DNA from: Sipunculus nudus
Lineage: Eukaryota > Annelida > Sipuncula > Golfingiida > Sipunculidae
Assembly (NCBI GenBank): GCA_026874595.1
Contig: CM049309.1
Coordinates: forward strand, 11,710,576 to 11,774,575
Direction of reading: 5' to 3'
DNA: 64,000 nucleotides
Shown: one piece after another, positions 49,201-62,139 of the stretch
How positions within the stretch are numbered: position 1 is the first letter of the stretch
Layout: each line of letters starts with the position of its first letter
Made by a program: the position numbers and the translations under genes
Notes under the pieces: model-generated
The model's database searches: none
What the model was told of the DNA's origin: nothing
What the model saw: the letters and a program-made list of their open reading frames with translations, nothing else

Positions 49201-51805
49201 TTTAGCTCAGCTGACTATAAGTCATCTGAGCTATAGTCGTGGTCCATTGTCCGTCGTACATCCGTCTGTCCGTCCGTCCGTCCGTCTGTCGGTAGATGTG
49301 GCACGTTTTGAAACCGTAAGACCTTGATGTCCCCAAGATCTCCTACCAAGCCGAAAACTGGGTCTTTGCGACTTTGTTCCTTTTAGAAATTAAGGAAAAA
49401 CCTCAATTTTTTATTAGAAACCTATTTTCACACTTCAGGACTGCCTAATATCAAAACCACTCATCTGTTTTTCATCATATTTACCATAATTATTCCTCTA
49501 TATAGTTTCTATGTACATGCCAGAAATTATGTCTGTATTATGTAAATTTAAAAAGTTATGGGCCCAAACATAATGCATTGTGTAAAAAATCAGGAAAGAT
49601 ATTTGATCACTTAACACAAAATATGTTAAAGCTATAAACTTTTTTTCCAGTAATATAACTTTAATTAATCAAAATTAAATTGTATACCCAAACTTAGATC
49701 AAAATCTTTTAAATTTTTTAAAATATTAACAAAAATAAAAAATTGGTACCTTAAATTTTGCCCAACTTTGACTATGGCACGTTTTTTTCCTGTAAGTACT
49801 GTGGATTAAATTTTCTAAGCATTTTTTTTAGCATTTTGTCTGTAAACACCGAAAATTTGAAACCAGTTGATCAAAAACTGTAGATTTTATTCAAGTTTTC
49901 AAGCACCATGTAACATATTGTTTACATCAAGCTAGTGTCATGCAGTTGGCAAGTGCTCAGCTCCCCAGCTTCAGCTCTCAGTTCCTAAAATTTGGCATGC
50001 AATTAGATGTCTCAAAAATCCCCTACCATGCCAAGAATTTGGTCACTAGGACTTAATACCTTCGAGATATTAATGAAAAACATCATTTTTCCATTAAAAA
50101 CCCATTGTTACACTTCAAGACTGCCTAATATCAAAACCACTGATCTGACTTTAATCATATATAATATACATATTTTTCTATACATTCTCTATGAACATGC
50201 CAGAAATGATGTCAGTATTGCGTAATTGTTTTAAGTTATGGGCCCAAACATAATGCACTTTGTAAAAAATCAAGAAAAATATTTACTCCCTTAACAAGAG
50301 GATTGCTGAAGCTAGAGATTTTTTGTCAGAGATGTAACATTATTTAATCAAGATTCAATTGAATACCCAAAATTAGTTCTGAATTTTTCAAATTTTATAA
50401 GTTATTAGTTTTATAAATATAAAATTAGTACCTTAAATTTTGCCCAACTTTGACCATGGCATGTTTGTTTCATGTGAGCACTGTTGATATAATTTTCATA
50501 TCATGCACACATAAAGATTTCAACTTTTTAGTTTAAAAAGCTGAAAGAAATTGGCCAAAAATTGTAGCTTTTATTAATGTTTTTATGAGACCATGTCAGA
50601 CCTTGGCTCTCTGTAGCACCTCTTGAGTCACCTGTATGTTGACCTTGTTGAACTTTCAGCAAATTATGCATGCTTGAGGCGAGTCATAGACTGGGGCTCC
50701 AGGCAGCTTATTATATAATGGCCAGCCACAGTTGATCCAGGTGTCCAACCCAACTCATCTAGTAGTTTTAAACAACAACATAACAATAAACAATAAATTA
50801 ATAAATTTTTATTGGTTTTTAATAACAAATAAAAGAAAAATAGAAAAGGAATTTGTTAGTTGATAATAACAGGAAATTAACTTGCAGTTACTATGATATA
50901 AGAATCTTGTATCGATGGATAGAATGTCACGTATTCCAAATAACACCATGCAGTCACCTATGGTATTTTTCAGTTCAATTTTAATGATAAAAAAGTAAAT
51001 CATATTATTCATTTCTAATCATTAGGGATCATATGAAGGAAATTAATGATAGACAATGATGCAGTTGATAATATTATTATCTAGATTCCTACTGTGTCTA
51101 TAGTTAGTACATTGATGTGAAATTAGTCCAAAGTGAATATATTACATTTTTTTTTAATATAAATAAATGCCATAAAACCAGGTACTTATGATCATTATTT
51201 AAATGTGTGAATTTTGTATATTCTGGATTCTCAACATCATTGTTTGGTGAAAACTGAATAAATACCAGACATGGTGCGAATACTTTGCAATTGTATTTAA
51301 ACACGAATATGAATATGTACTCCATTATAAAATTTCTTTCATAAGAATGGGAATTCAGGTAAAAATGAAAGTATATGAATACCAGTGCAAATACTTTCAA
51401 AATATATTAATGAATGCATTCATGAATATATTCTTTAATATTATTTTAATAATCATTTCAGTCATATTTTATTTGAAAAAATCATAATATTCTCATATAT
51501 TTGGGACAATATTTGTAATTTTTTTAATAAATAGTTAAACTGTTATATTATATGTTCTGCTTATAAGTTATATGACCAAGTCAAAATCTGTGTGACAGTT
51601 GCACTCCATTTGTTAATAAAATAAATTAAATTAATCCTCTTTCCTGTCTCCAAAGTACTATCAAAATCATACATAAGCTAAACAACAACAAATCATAATA
51701 CAGCTTATTTTTGTTACCACATAAAACCAGCATGTGCCTCATTTCTAAATCATACTTTTTTTTCATAAATAACAGCTGAGTTCCGTGACCCATAGGTCCC
51801 TTGTT
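49201..51805 (+). mobile_element. Helentron-like non-autonomous element, copy 2 (two cores)
   Basis: Same left end (TTTAGCTCAGCTGACTATAA), hairpin and CCGT microsatellite as copies 1 and 3, and the same type of right end (CAGCTGAGTTCCGTGACCC, then ATAGGTCCCTTGTT). The core is present twice: CTGCCTAATATCAAAACCAC starts at 49,441 and again at 50,121, a 680-bp period. The 3' third differs from copies 1 and 3 and lacks the endonuclease fragment. Confidence 0.75.
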
Positions 51806-53739
51806 TGTTTTTTAAATTTAATATTAATGTATACATATATGTGGGTGTATTTTCACGTAATATATTTCACCCCATGAAATATATTAATAAAACCTAGAGC
51901 CATGTTTTTGTTAAAGATATTTTTATATATACATGGGCAGGGCATGGGAGGGGATGATTTTAATTTGTAAAATATACAATGAAAAGAGGACATTTTGAGG
52001 CACCTTAAACAAAAGATTATGAGGATTTTCTGTTCTGTAACTATTCTCCTACATGTTTTTGAACAATGTATTCAACCTTTAGGTTGTTGGGCTTTAATAT
52101 TTATAATTCTAAAATTACGGTATAAACTGGAAAATCCAAATATTCAATAGTTCGTAACATGTTAATGTCAATTATGAATTGTGCGTCTATACATTTATAA
52201 CTTGCAAAATGTCACCTTTTAAATGTAGTACTCGTAAAAAATAATTGATATGTTTGGGTCTTATGACAATCTTTGCATTTTACCGACTTTTGTGATCTGT
52301 GAGAGCACAGGCTTGGACAGCAGAGCACAGTGCGCGAGTCTTTGAGTATCAAACGAGGAGCCTGTTATGACCAAGAAAAGTGACATGTGATAACGGAAAG
52401 ACTCCATCTCTCAATATACTAGTATATTTTTGGATGCTTTCTAAGTGGAGTAAATCACAGAATTGTTCATTAATATCGCCAACTTATGAACTGGAAAGTA
52501 ATAAATATAATAATGAAATTGCTAGGGAATAAAAAGATAATCTGAAAAAGAAATGAAAACTGATATAAAAAAATAACTGAAAACGAATAAATGGGAAAAG
52601 AACTCGATAACATGAGACATATTACGTCTGAACCGGATTGCACCCCGTATGGATGCACCACTGAATAATAAATATGGTATAATAAACCCTTAAATGGCAT
52701 TTAAAATACAGTTATATATTATGATGTCATTCAATATAAAAACACTAATATATTTTCAAGACGTTGAACAAATATGAAGTTCAATATATCCCAGTAGGAC
52801 ATTGCTGGAATAAACATACATGTATCACACAAAACTTAAACGAAATGTCTTTTAATATGTTAGAGATCTACGATATTTAAAAAAATTTGTTAAAATATAT
52901 CTTAGAAAAGGGATTCAACAGACAAGATAATTTATAACATACTAATACATGTGTGTTTATAAAATCTGATCATTTGTATATTTAAGCAAATAATTATTAT
53001 TTTTTTAAACTAAAATTAATTTTTTTAGAAGTGTTTTTAACACTTCTTTACAAACTTTTTTAATCTTGATATTTATATTTCAATAATTTCAACATAACAT
53101 TTCAACTTCAAATTGATAAATGGATATTTAATAATATTTTAAAGTATATTTGCAACTGATTTCACTCTCAAACATTATAATATGTGCATGATAAGGGCAT
53201 CTAAACAGAATGTGCTCCCTTCAACTTCAGACTACTGTAGATTACAACGATCTCGATAAAAAATTCCAATTTTGTGCACAGAGGAGATTGTTGAATGTAA
53301 AATCTTTGATAAATAACCATATAGAATCTTTATCGAACCTATTGCTTATCTAAGAATTATACCTTGAAATTCCACATAAAATGATGACACCATGCAATAA
53401 TTGAACCAAACAGTTTTGATAAATAAAGTTATATATTTACCGCTAAGATAAATATTTCAATTACAAATATTAATTATTCCTATTCTACTTTTGCTATATA
53501 GTAATTTTTTTTCTTTATATAATCCATCGGAATATTCTGTGTTTACTCACTATTTTTATTTTATTCTTATATTTTTTATCCTCAGAAAAAAAAAATTAAC
53601 TGATAGGATGCTTTTCTTAGGCCTGGTAATCACCGGACTATAGTCGGAAATATCGATACAGTAGTACCGTGCGCTTTCGGACCTCCTTCCCTCTGGACTT
53701 AATAGTGGCTGGTATCAGTTTCTATTATTAAACAGAATT

Positions 53740-55632
53740 TTTAGCTCAGCTGACTATAAGTCATCTGAGCTATAGTCGTGGTCCATTGTCCGTCGTCCGT
53801 CCATCTGTCCGTCCGTCGTCCGTCCGTAGATGTGGCACGTTTTGAAACCGTAAGACCTAGGAATCCAAAATTCAGCATAATGTTAGATGTCCCCAAGATC
53901 TCCTACCAAGCCGAAAACTGGATCTTTGCAACTTCGTTCCTTTGAGAAATTAAGGAAAAACCTCAATTTTTTATTAAAATCCTATTTTCACACTTCAGGA
54001 CTGCCTAATATCAAAACCACTCATCTGTTTTTCCTCATATTTACCATAAATATTCTTCTATATTGTTTCTATGTACATGCCAGAAATTAAGTCTGTTAAG
54101 TATAAATTCTTTAAGTTATGGGCCCAAACATAATGGACTTTGTAAAAAATCAGGAAAAATATTTACTCACTTAACATGAAAAATTTTGAAACTAGAGTCT
54201 ATTTTCCTTAGTATATAACTATGTTTAATTAAGATTCAATTGTTTACCCAAAATTAGATCTGAATTTTGTAAATTTTTTAAGTAATTAGCATAAAAATAA
54301 AATCAGTACCTTAAATTTTGCCCAACTTTGACCATGGCACGTTTTTTTCCTGTAAGTACCATTGATTTAATTTTCACACCATGTAAACATAAATATTTTA
54401 TTTGTTTAAATCTGAAATTTGGAAGTAAAAGCTTGAAAATTAAGCTAGTTATTGATTTTTATCTTGAGGCTCTATTGTAGTCATTTGCTTTGATTACAGA
54501 TTACAGATGCAGGGTCCCACTCCAGGTCACTGGAAGTCAGCTATGCCAGGGTTTCTGATTTGTTACAGTCACTGGGGGAGATCCCCTGCTGTGACAGGTG
54601 TACAGTTATTCTCATATCACCACCCCAATCACCCCCCCCCCCCCCCCCCCGCAAACCCAACCCACCAAGTGTTCACTGTATCTCCTTAATTGTAATGCTG
54701 TTTCCACTCTGATATGCAAAAACTTTCCTAGAAAAAGTAATTCAAGGTGTAATCCAGAAGATGCAATGTTGTGTAATGTAGCATTTTTAAAGAAATCATT
54801 TTTCTTTTAAATGATTTTACCAATCATGATGGAACCCATCAGTATGCTTAAATTATTATAAAATATAAAGCACATTATGGATAAATTAAGACACAATTAA
54901 AAATAAAATTGAGAAATCTAAATCAAGTATTTTTTTTTAGATATTTATTGTTTTGCAGATATAAAAGATATAGTTTTGTGGTAAAAAATTAATAAACATT
55001 TGTATGCATGATGTGGTGTTATCTGACAAAATTGGATTTATGATGATGCAATTGAGAATTATGAATCAACTTTTATATCCAGATATATATGTTATATTGA
55101 AAATGTATAGAAATATAAACTTAAATTTTTAAAAAAATTGATGTGATAAAAAAATGAGGATTTATTACAAACATTTGTTCATTATTTTCCTGCATCAGCA
55201 GAATTTGAGATCAGGCTTTGTTTGCCATGTTTTATGTTGTTAATTAGTTATATTTCAACTGTATACATTTCATAAAAAAAAACCATATATTTAATAATAT
55301 ATATTATACAAAGAAAGATTCGATTGAACAAATGTGTAAACTACTGAAATGTCAATAGTTAATCGAAAAGCCAACTAATGATCATGGTAATTGTACAGAT
55401 CATTTGTTCACAAACTGCTCACATGCTTCAGTTTCAACATTAGGAAACACATGGTCAGGTCACAAAATATTATTTGCAACAATTTCTTGCTCATCAATAC
55501 AAACCAATCATATAAACCAACCATGGCCCTTATTACCTCTTCCTCTTACACTTTATCTCCATTTGATATTATTTAAATTTTTACCTTCAAGGTTAACGTC
55601 AGCTGAGCACAGTGACCCATAGGTCCCTTGTT
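53740..55632 (+). mobile_element. Helentron-like non-autonomous element, copy 3
   Basis: Near-duplicate of copy 1 in order and sequence: left hairpin, CCGT microsatellite, single core, CAGGGTCCCACTCCAGGTCA block, poly-C, endonuclease fragment, right end. The clean left and right boundaries and high similarity to copy 1 point to fairly recent amplification. Confidence 0.78.
55332..55550 (+). pseudogene. AP-endonuclease-type domain fragment in copy 3
   Basis: The same fragment as in copy 1 but further decayed. A TAG replaces the second Gln of the C-Q-Q-L-I motif, and the SDH triad residue Asp is changed (GNTWSGHKILFATI). Confidence 0.6.
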
Positions 55633-55689
55633 TTATATCTATAACATTTGCTCTTTAACAATTTATTTTTAACCATATACTGAATCTTA

Positions 55690-55880
55690 GATCTGACCAG
55701 CCAAGATTGTGATCCTGAAGCAAGAAAGACAGGATCATAATCTGGGCCGGACTAAACTGCAATCGCAATCTTGGCTGGACTGATCTAAGATCTGGACAGC
55801 CTGGATTGCGATCACAGTTTGGGCCGGCCTGAACTGCGATCACAATTTGGGCTGGACAGATCTAAGGTCCGTCCAGCTCG
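55690..55880. repeat. Cluster of short inverted and direct repeats
   Basis: Variants of CCAGCCAAGATTGTGATCC and its reverse complement alternate five or six times, separated by GATCTAAGATCTGGAC-like linkers. It could fold into several hairpins. Confidence 0.6.
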
Positions 55881-56999
55881 CCATCTCGGCCTTGACATAT
55901 ATATATAAATCAATGTGTGCAACCTCGCATGAAATGTAAAATATAAATTGGCATAAAAAGTATTACATTATAGGTAAGAGCTTAAGGGATTCATAATCCT
56001 AATGAAATATTTTGGTCAGTGGGAGAGGAAAAGGTTTTTCAATTTATACATGAAAAATTAAATATTTTATTCAAAACAACCTTGTAAAACATTAACTGGA
56101 TGTCTTGAGGTTCTGTCAAATTTTCTGTTTATGTCTCTATGATATCATCAGGGTAATTTTTATAGGGTCACATTTGTAACGTGAATAAAATATCAAAACC
56201 CTTAATTTTTTCATGTTTCCACCATCATAAAATATGGTAACAGTGTAAAATATTGATGAGTTAATATTATCTTGTTTTACAAAAATCAATATAATATATT
56301 ATAAAAAACCGCATCATGTTGAATGTTACTAAACAGATGGAGTTATATGTTATATAGAAAAAATTGAAAATGCTTGACACGTTTCTTGACGATATGTTGA
56401 CCAGTGCATTAGCCATTACTGGCTTCTGAGTTTTACACATTTGGACTATAACCGAGCATTTCCAAGCAAAAAAATAGTCTATAACTTCGGATGGATAACT
56501 TTGATTTTTTACATAATGAAAGAAAAGACCTTATTCTATCAATAAAATGAAATGGTACTTTCCATTGATGTAGTAGCATTTTAAATTATGCTTCGATCAT
56601 TGCTTTATTTAAAAAAAATCCTTGCTTCCAACTTCTGAATTTTGAGTTTTACACATAGCCGTTTAGGAATTCCCTACCTGAAGTTTGATTCTCCCGCTGA
56701 AGCTGTGTAGACGAGTTTTAGAGTAAACCAGCCTAGGTATTCAAAACTGCTGCACAGATACACACGAGTCAACTGTTCATGTAATAATTATTATTTTCCC
56801 CAACTTCACTTTTTGTCTTAACTTAGGAAAATGACAGTTTGAGAAGTAGATGAAAATTAAAAAGTAGTGTCAGAAATGGCGTACACATCTGCACATACTA
56901 GAATTTATGCAAACCCAATAGCTTGTACTGTCACCCTATCGTTCTTCAGTTCATCTAAAATCGATGTTTTATTACGTAAACATAATTGTGAGCTGTTTC

Positions 57000-57800
57000 T
57001 GTATTAATGAGAATTTTCTCTGTTAAAGTTTATACGCCAGAGTAAGCCAACCGAAAATATTCCCTTATTGGGCCTATTATCGCCCATCCCGCCTCGTTCC
57101 CGTGTATCTAGGTCACACTTCCGTTACCCATAATCGCATTTTCTTCTGGCGTACGCCATGATGGACGTGTGATCCCGCTCTGCGAGATTCGTCCCCTGTT
57201 GGGTTTGTACTAATGAGTTTGCCCGCCCTGGAGTACCCCACTTGTGGCTCTTGTGGTTCTTTAATCCCGGTTGGGACTCCCACCCCCCTTGTTTTCGTTG
57301 CCGCTCCAACAATGACTACTGCCGTGTTCCGGCTGATCCTTGTTTTCACTGCCAGACTTGGACGTCTGACCAGTGGGCCCTTTCCCGGATTGGGCTCATT
57401 CCCCGGTACTTGGGGGTTCCCCCTCCGGTATTCCATTGTCTGACCCCGGGGTTGTCCCCGAGGGGGTGGGGGGGGGGGGCCTACCCTGGTTGACCGCACC
57501 ACGGCCGTGCTGCGTTCACCGTCCGTTCCCGCCGGTCCTGTCACCTCTCTAGTGGTTTAGACAGTTATATCGTTGAATTCTCATTCACGGAAACGGAATT
57601 CTTCCCCGTTCCCGCGGCCTCCCGTTCTGCCAGCACATCTACCTCTTCCATATTACATTTCTTGTCCCGGGTTTGTTATTCACTTATGTCTGATTTAGAC
57701 GATTCGTCTAGACCCGATTCTGTCCGCCCGGCGCCCTCGCCGGCGCCCCGGTACTTTCTCCCAAGCCGTTCTCGTCGCCGGCTCCTCGCCGGTTTCCTTC
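57000..57800 (+). mobile_element. GC-rich retroelement fragment
   Basis: An abrupt island of GC-rich, C/T-rich sequence in AT-rich intron DNA. It contains a decayed gag-like zinc-binding region (listed separately). Edges near 57,040 and 57,790 are placed only by composition change. Confidence 0.45.
57213..57430 (+). pseudogene. Gag-like cysteine-rich region, frameshifted
   Basis: One frame gives EYPTCGSCGSLIPVG. After a shift near 57,270 the next gives DSHPPCFRCRSNNDYC, then PCFHCQTWTSDQW. The order C-G-x-x-I-P...H-x-x-C-x-x-C-R...C...P-C-x-x-C-x-x-W recalls gag-like proteins of DIRS/tyrosine-recombinase retrotransposons. The assignment is from memory of that pattern and is tentative. Confidence 0.4.
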
Positions 57801-58910
57801 CTTCATACTTAATATTTCCTTTGAATAAATTTTCATTGTCTTATTTTTTATGTGAATCTGATAAAAATGTGTTCATGTAGTTAAGATCTCATGTGGTTCA
57901 AGAAAAATAAGGACATACCATCAGACTCAGTAAGGAAACCTGTTTCAGGGAGGTTACCTGTACTGCACTTTTACCGATAATTTATAAAGCAGTAGGGTAC
58001 CACTTAAATATAAATTCATAAAAAATATCTGTTTGAAAATTAGTGAACAGATAATACAGTCCAACCTGTCTGAACGGCCACCTGTAAAATGCGGGCAACT
58101 GGTTATTAAGACCACTGGATACAAGTCCCTTTCAAATTTCTGTTACATTATCTATTGACGAACCCTGTGAAATATGACCACCTGGCTATTATGGACTACA
58201 GGCAGTTTTTTCTGACCAAAAAGATAAATTACAAATATTTAACTGCCTTATGCGGGCACTCTCTGTGCTACTTCTTGTCCAGTGACTGGTCAGTGGATTG
58301 CCCGTGAGTGAAGTTGCAGTCACTTGCATGGGCTCACTGTTTGTTTTATTGGTGTACGCATGTACCAAACACAGGCTGCCGCTGGTGGTTTTTGCAGCCC
58401 CTGGGCCAACCCTGGACTCATTGCCAAAGCTGGGCCACATAAATGACTCTCACAACCTGCAAATTTACATGAATGGAGGTCCCCTGAAGTTAATCTTTGA
58501 TCTTTGCCCCTGAGGTCTGTCATTAATCTATTCAGTGGATCAGAAGAAAACATTTTTCACAAAGAGTGAATGGTGTTCCTATGAAGCAAGTGCTGTAAGT
58601 AACCAGTGGTGTCATCAAACAATTTTGAGTCGCTCAAAATCTCCATGTCAAAAGAACCTCTATAAATTTGAGTTCAAATACCTTATCAGAATACGTTAAG
58701 TGATTGACTTTTTCACATACAACCTTCCGTTATATTCCATTTGTATTTTGTAAATTTCACTATATTGCTGTAAATTGCTGTTGTACAGACAGTATTGGTA
58801 CAATGTCTTGCAAGACCAAGCCAGCACGCCCTACTCGACATGAATTAGAACTTAAAAGTAAAAGCTTTGGGTTAACTCTTTATAACTCATCAGCCACTCA
58901 CCATGTAGTT

Positions 58911-61900
58911 TTTAGCTCAGCTGACTTTAAGTCATCTGAACTTTAGCAATCACTCTTTGTCCGTCGGCCGTCCGGCCGTTAACAGGGCACAAATCGTAAC
59001 CGCTGGACCTAGAATCTTGTAACTTTGCATTCTGAGAGGTCCATGAAAAATCTCTTTGGAAACCAGAAATTAGGTCTCTGTTACCCATATTCTTTGAGCT
59101 ATGGGGCCACAAAGTACCCCCCAGAATAGTCAAAAATACAAAAACTTCAATATCTCATTAACTACATCACTGATGGTCATGATTTTTGGCATACACATTG
59201 ATCATGAGATGTGTCATCAGTTCCTGCAAACTGGTGGTGCCACCTGTATTTTTAGATTTTTTTATGAATTTTTTTCTCTATTTTTGAGACCTTTAAAAAT
59301 TTGAACATCTGTTAACGGGCACAAATTGTAAAGACTGGACCTAGAATCTTCATTCTATACACACTGAGAGACCTATAAAAAGTCTCCATGGAAACCAGAA
59401 ATTAGGTCTCTGTTACCCATATCCTTCGAGCTATGGGGCCATAAAGTACCCCCCAGAATAGTCAAAAATTTCAAACAAAAACTTCAATATCTCATCAACT
59501 TCATCACTGATGGACATGATTTTTGGCATACATATTGATCATGAGATGTGTCATCAGTTCCTGCAGACAGGCGGTGCCACCTGTATTTTTTCGATTTTTT
59601 TACAAATTTTTTTCTCTATTTTTGAGACCTTTAAAAATTTGAACATCTGTTAACAGGGCACAAATCGTAAAGACTGGACCTAGAATCTTCATTGTTGACA
59701 CACTGAGAGACCTATGAAAAGCCTCCATGGAAACCAGAATTTAGGTCTCTGTTACCCATATCCTTTGAGCTAAGGGGCCCCAAAGTACCCCCCAGAATAT
59801 TCAAAAATTTCATACAAAAACTTCAATAACTCATTAACTACATCACTGATGGTCATAATTTTGGCATACATATTGATCATGAGACGTGTCATCAGTTCCT
59901 GCAGACTGGTGGCGCCACCTGTATTTTTCAATTTTTTATTAATTGTTTTCTCTGTTTTTGAGACCTTTAAAAATGTGAACATCTGTTAACAGGGCACAAA
60001 TCGTAAAGACTGGACCTAGAATCTTCATTCTTGACACACTGAGAGACCTATAAAAAGTTTCCATGGAAACCAGAAATTAGGTCTCTGTTACCCATATCCT
60101 TCAAGGTATAGGGCCCAAAAGTAACCCCCCCCCCCCAGAATAGTAAAAAATTTCATACAAAAACTTCAATATTTCATTAACTTCATCCCTGATGGTCATG
60201 ATTTTTGGCATACATATTGATCATGAGATGTTTCATCAGTTTCTGCAGACTGGTGGTGCCATCTGTATTTTTCTATTTTTTAAGAATTGTTTTCTCTATT
60301 TTTGAGACCTTTAAAAATGTGAACATCTGTCAACAGGGTACAAATCGTAACAACTGGACCTAGAATCTTCATTCTTGACACACTGAGAGACCTATGAAAA
60401 GTCTCCATGGAAACCTGAAATAAGGTCTCTGTTACCCATATATCCTTTGATCTGTTGGGGTCTCAATTACCCCCCAGAATAATGGCAAATTTGATCAAAA
60501 CAAACTGCAACATCTCAATAACTACAACACTGATGGTCATGATTTTTGGCTTACATATTGATCAAGAGGTGTTCCATCAGTTCCTGCAGACTGGTGGCGC
60601 CACCTGTATTTTTTTCAAATTTTTACAATTTTTTTCTCTATTTTTGATACCTTTAAGGATGTAGTTATCTGTCAACAGGGTACAAATCGTAACGACTGGA
60701 CCTAGAATCTTCATTCTTGACACACAGGGAGACCCATGAAAAGTCTCCATGGAAATCTGAAATTATGTCTCTGTTACCCATATCCTTTGAGCTATGGCAC
60801 TCCAAAGTACAGCTCAGAATAATGGAAAATTTGATACAAAAGCTGAAGTATCTGAACAACTAATGCAGAGATCACCATAATTGTTTGCATGGATATTGAT
60901 CATGGAGTGTTTCATCAGTTTCTGCAGATTGCTGACACCACCTGTATTTGTTCGGGTTTTTTTACGAATTTTTTTCTCTATTTTTGAGACCTTTAAAGAT
61001 ATGAAAATCTGTTAACAGGGCACAAATTGTAACAACTGGACCTAGAATCTTCATTCTTGACACACAGGGAGACCCATGAAAGGTCTCCATGGAAACCTGA
61101 AATTAGGTCTCTGTTACCCATATCCTTTAAGCTGTATGGCTCCAAACAACCCCTCCCCCCCCCCCCCCCCAGAATAATGAAAAATTTGATACAAAAACTG
61201 CAGTATCTCAATAACTACAACACTGATGGTCATGATTTTTGGCATACATATTGATCATGAGGTGTTCCATCAGTTTCTGCAGACTGGGTGTGCCACCTCT
61301 ATTTTTTTCAAATTTTTACGATTTTTTTATTCTCTATTTTTGAGACCTTTAAAGAAAAGGTTATCTGTCAACAGGGTACAAATCGTAACAACTGGACCTA
61401 GAATCTTCATTCTTGTCATGCAAGGAGGCCCATGAAAAGTGTCTGTGGAAACCTGAAATTAGGTCTCTGTTTCCCATATCCTTCAAGCTACAGGACTCGG
61501 AAGTATCCCTCAGAATAATGGAAATTTTGATACAAGAGCTAAAGTATCTGAACAACTAATGCAGAGATCACCATGATTCTTTGCATGGATATTGATTATG
61601 GATTGTTTCATCAGTTTCTGCAGACTGGTGGTGCCACCTATATTTTATTCAATTTTTCGAATTTTTTTCTCTTTTTTTGAGACCTCTAAGGATGCTGTCA
61701 TCTGTTAATGTGGCACAAATTGTAACAACTGGACCTAGAATCTTCATTCTTGTCAAGCAAGGAGGCCCATGAAAAGTGCCCCTCAGAATAATGGACAATT
61801 TGATACAAAAGCTGAAGTATCTGAACAACTAATGCAGAGATCACCATGATTCTTTGCATGGATATCGACCATTAAGTGTTTTTATTAGTTTCAGCAGACT

Positions 61901-62105
61901 GGTGGAGCCACATGTATTTTTTTTAAAGTCTATGCATTTTATCTCTATTTTTGAGATATATAAATACAGACACAATCTTGGACTGTTGGTTTAATCTGTT
62001 TGATGCTTGAGTTGAATGGGTATATACTGCCATTCAGATGATAAAATTTCCTTTTGCGAATCTCTTCCTAGTCAGCTGAGCGTCATGACCCATGGGTCAC
62101 TTGTT
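58911..62105 (+). mobile_element. Helentron-like element, copy 4, with expanded core
   Basis: The left end TTTAGCTCAGCTGACTTTAA and right end TCAGCTGAGCGTCATGACCC, then ATGGGTCACTTGTT, belong to the same class as copies 1-3. The interior is a ~340-bp tandem array instead of a unique core. Its first part aligns by eye with the core start of copies 1-3 (GGCAC...AACCG...GACCTAG...GCAT...GTCC...GGTCT). Confidence 0.7.
58980..61980 (+). repeat. ~340-bp tandem array
   Basis: About nine units. The phrase CACAAATCGTAA (or close) starts near 58,988, 59,324, 59,658, 59,995, 60,342, 60,682, 61,022, 61,378 and 61,722. Each contains GACCTAGAATCTTCATTC, AGGTCTCTGTTACCCATAT, a C-run before CAGAATA, ATATTGATCATGAG and CTGGTGGCGCCACCTGTAT. 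The right-hand units are more diverged or truncated. Confidence 0.9.
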
Positions 62106-62139
62106 TGTTGGGCTTACTGCCCCATTGCCAATGAAGATA

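Noticed and set aside
57113-57544. 143-codon minus-strand ORF, Gly/Pro/Arg-rich
   Set aside because: Long only because the island is GC-rich. The plus strand carries the recognisable cysteine pattern.
58055-58120. CAGTCCAACCTGTCTGAACGG resembling a pogo/Tigger-type terminal repeat
   Set aside because: I could not find the inverted partner within the next few hundred bases, so it is not called.
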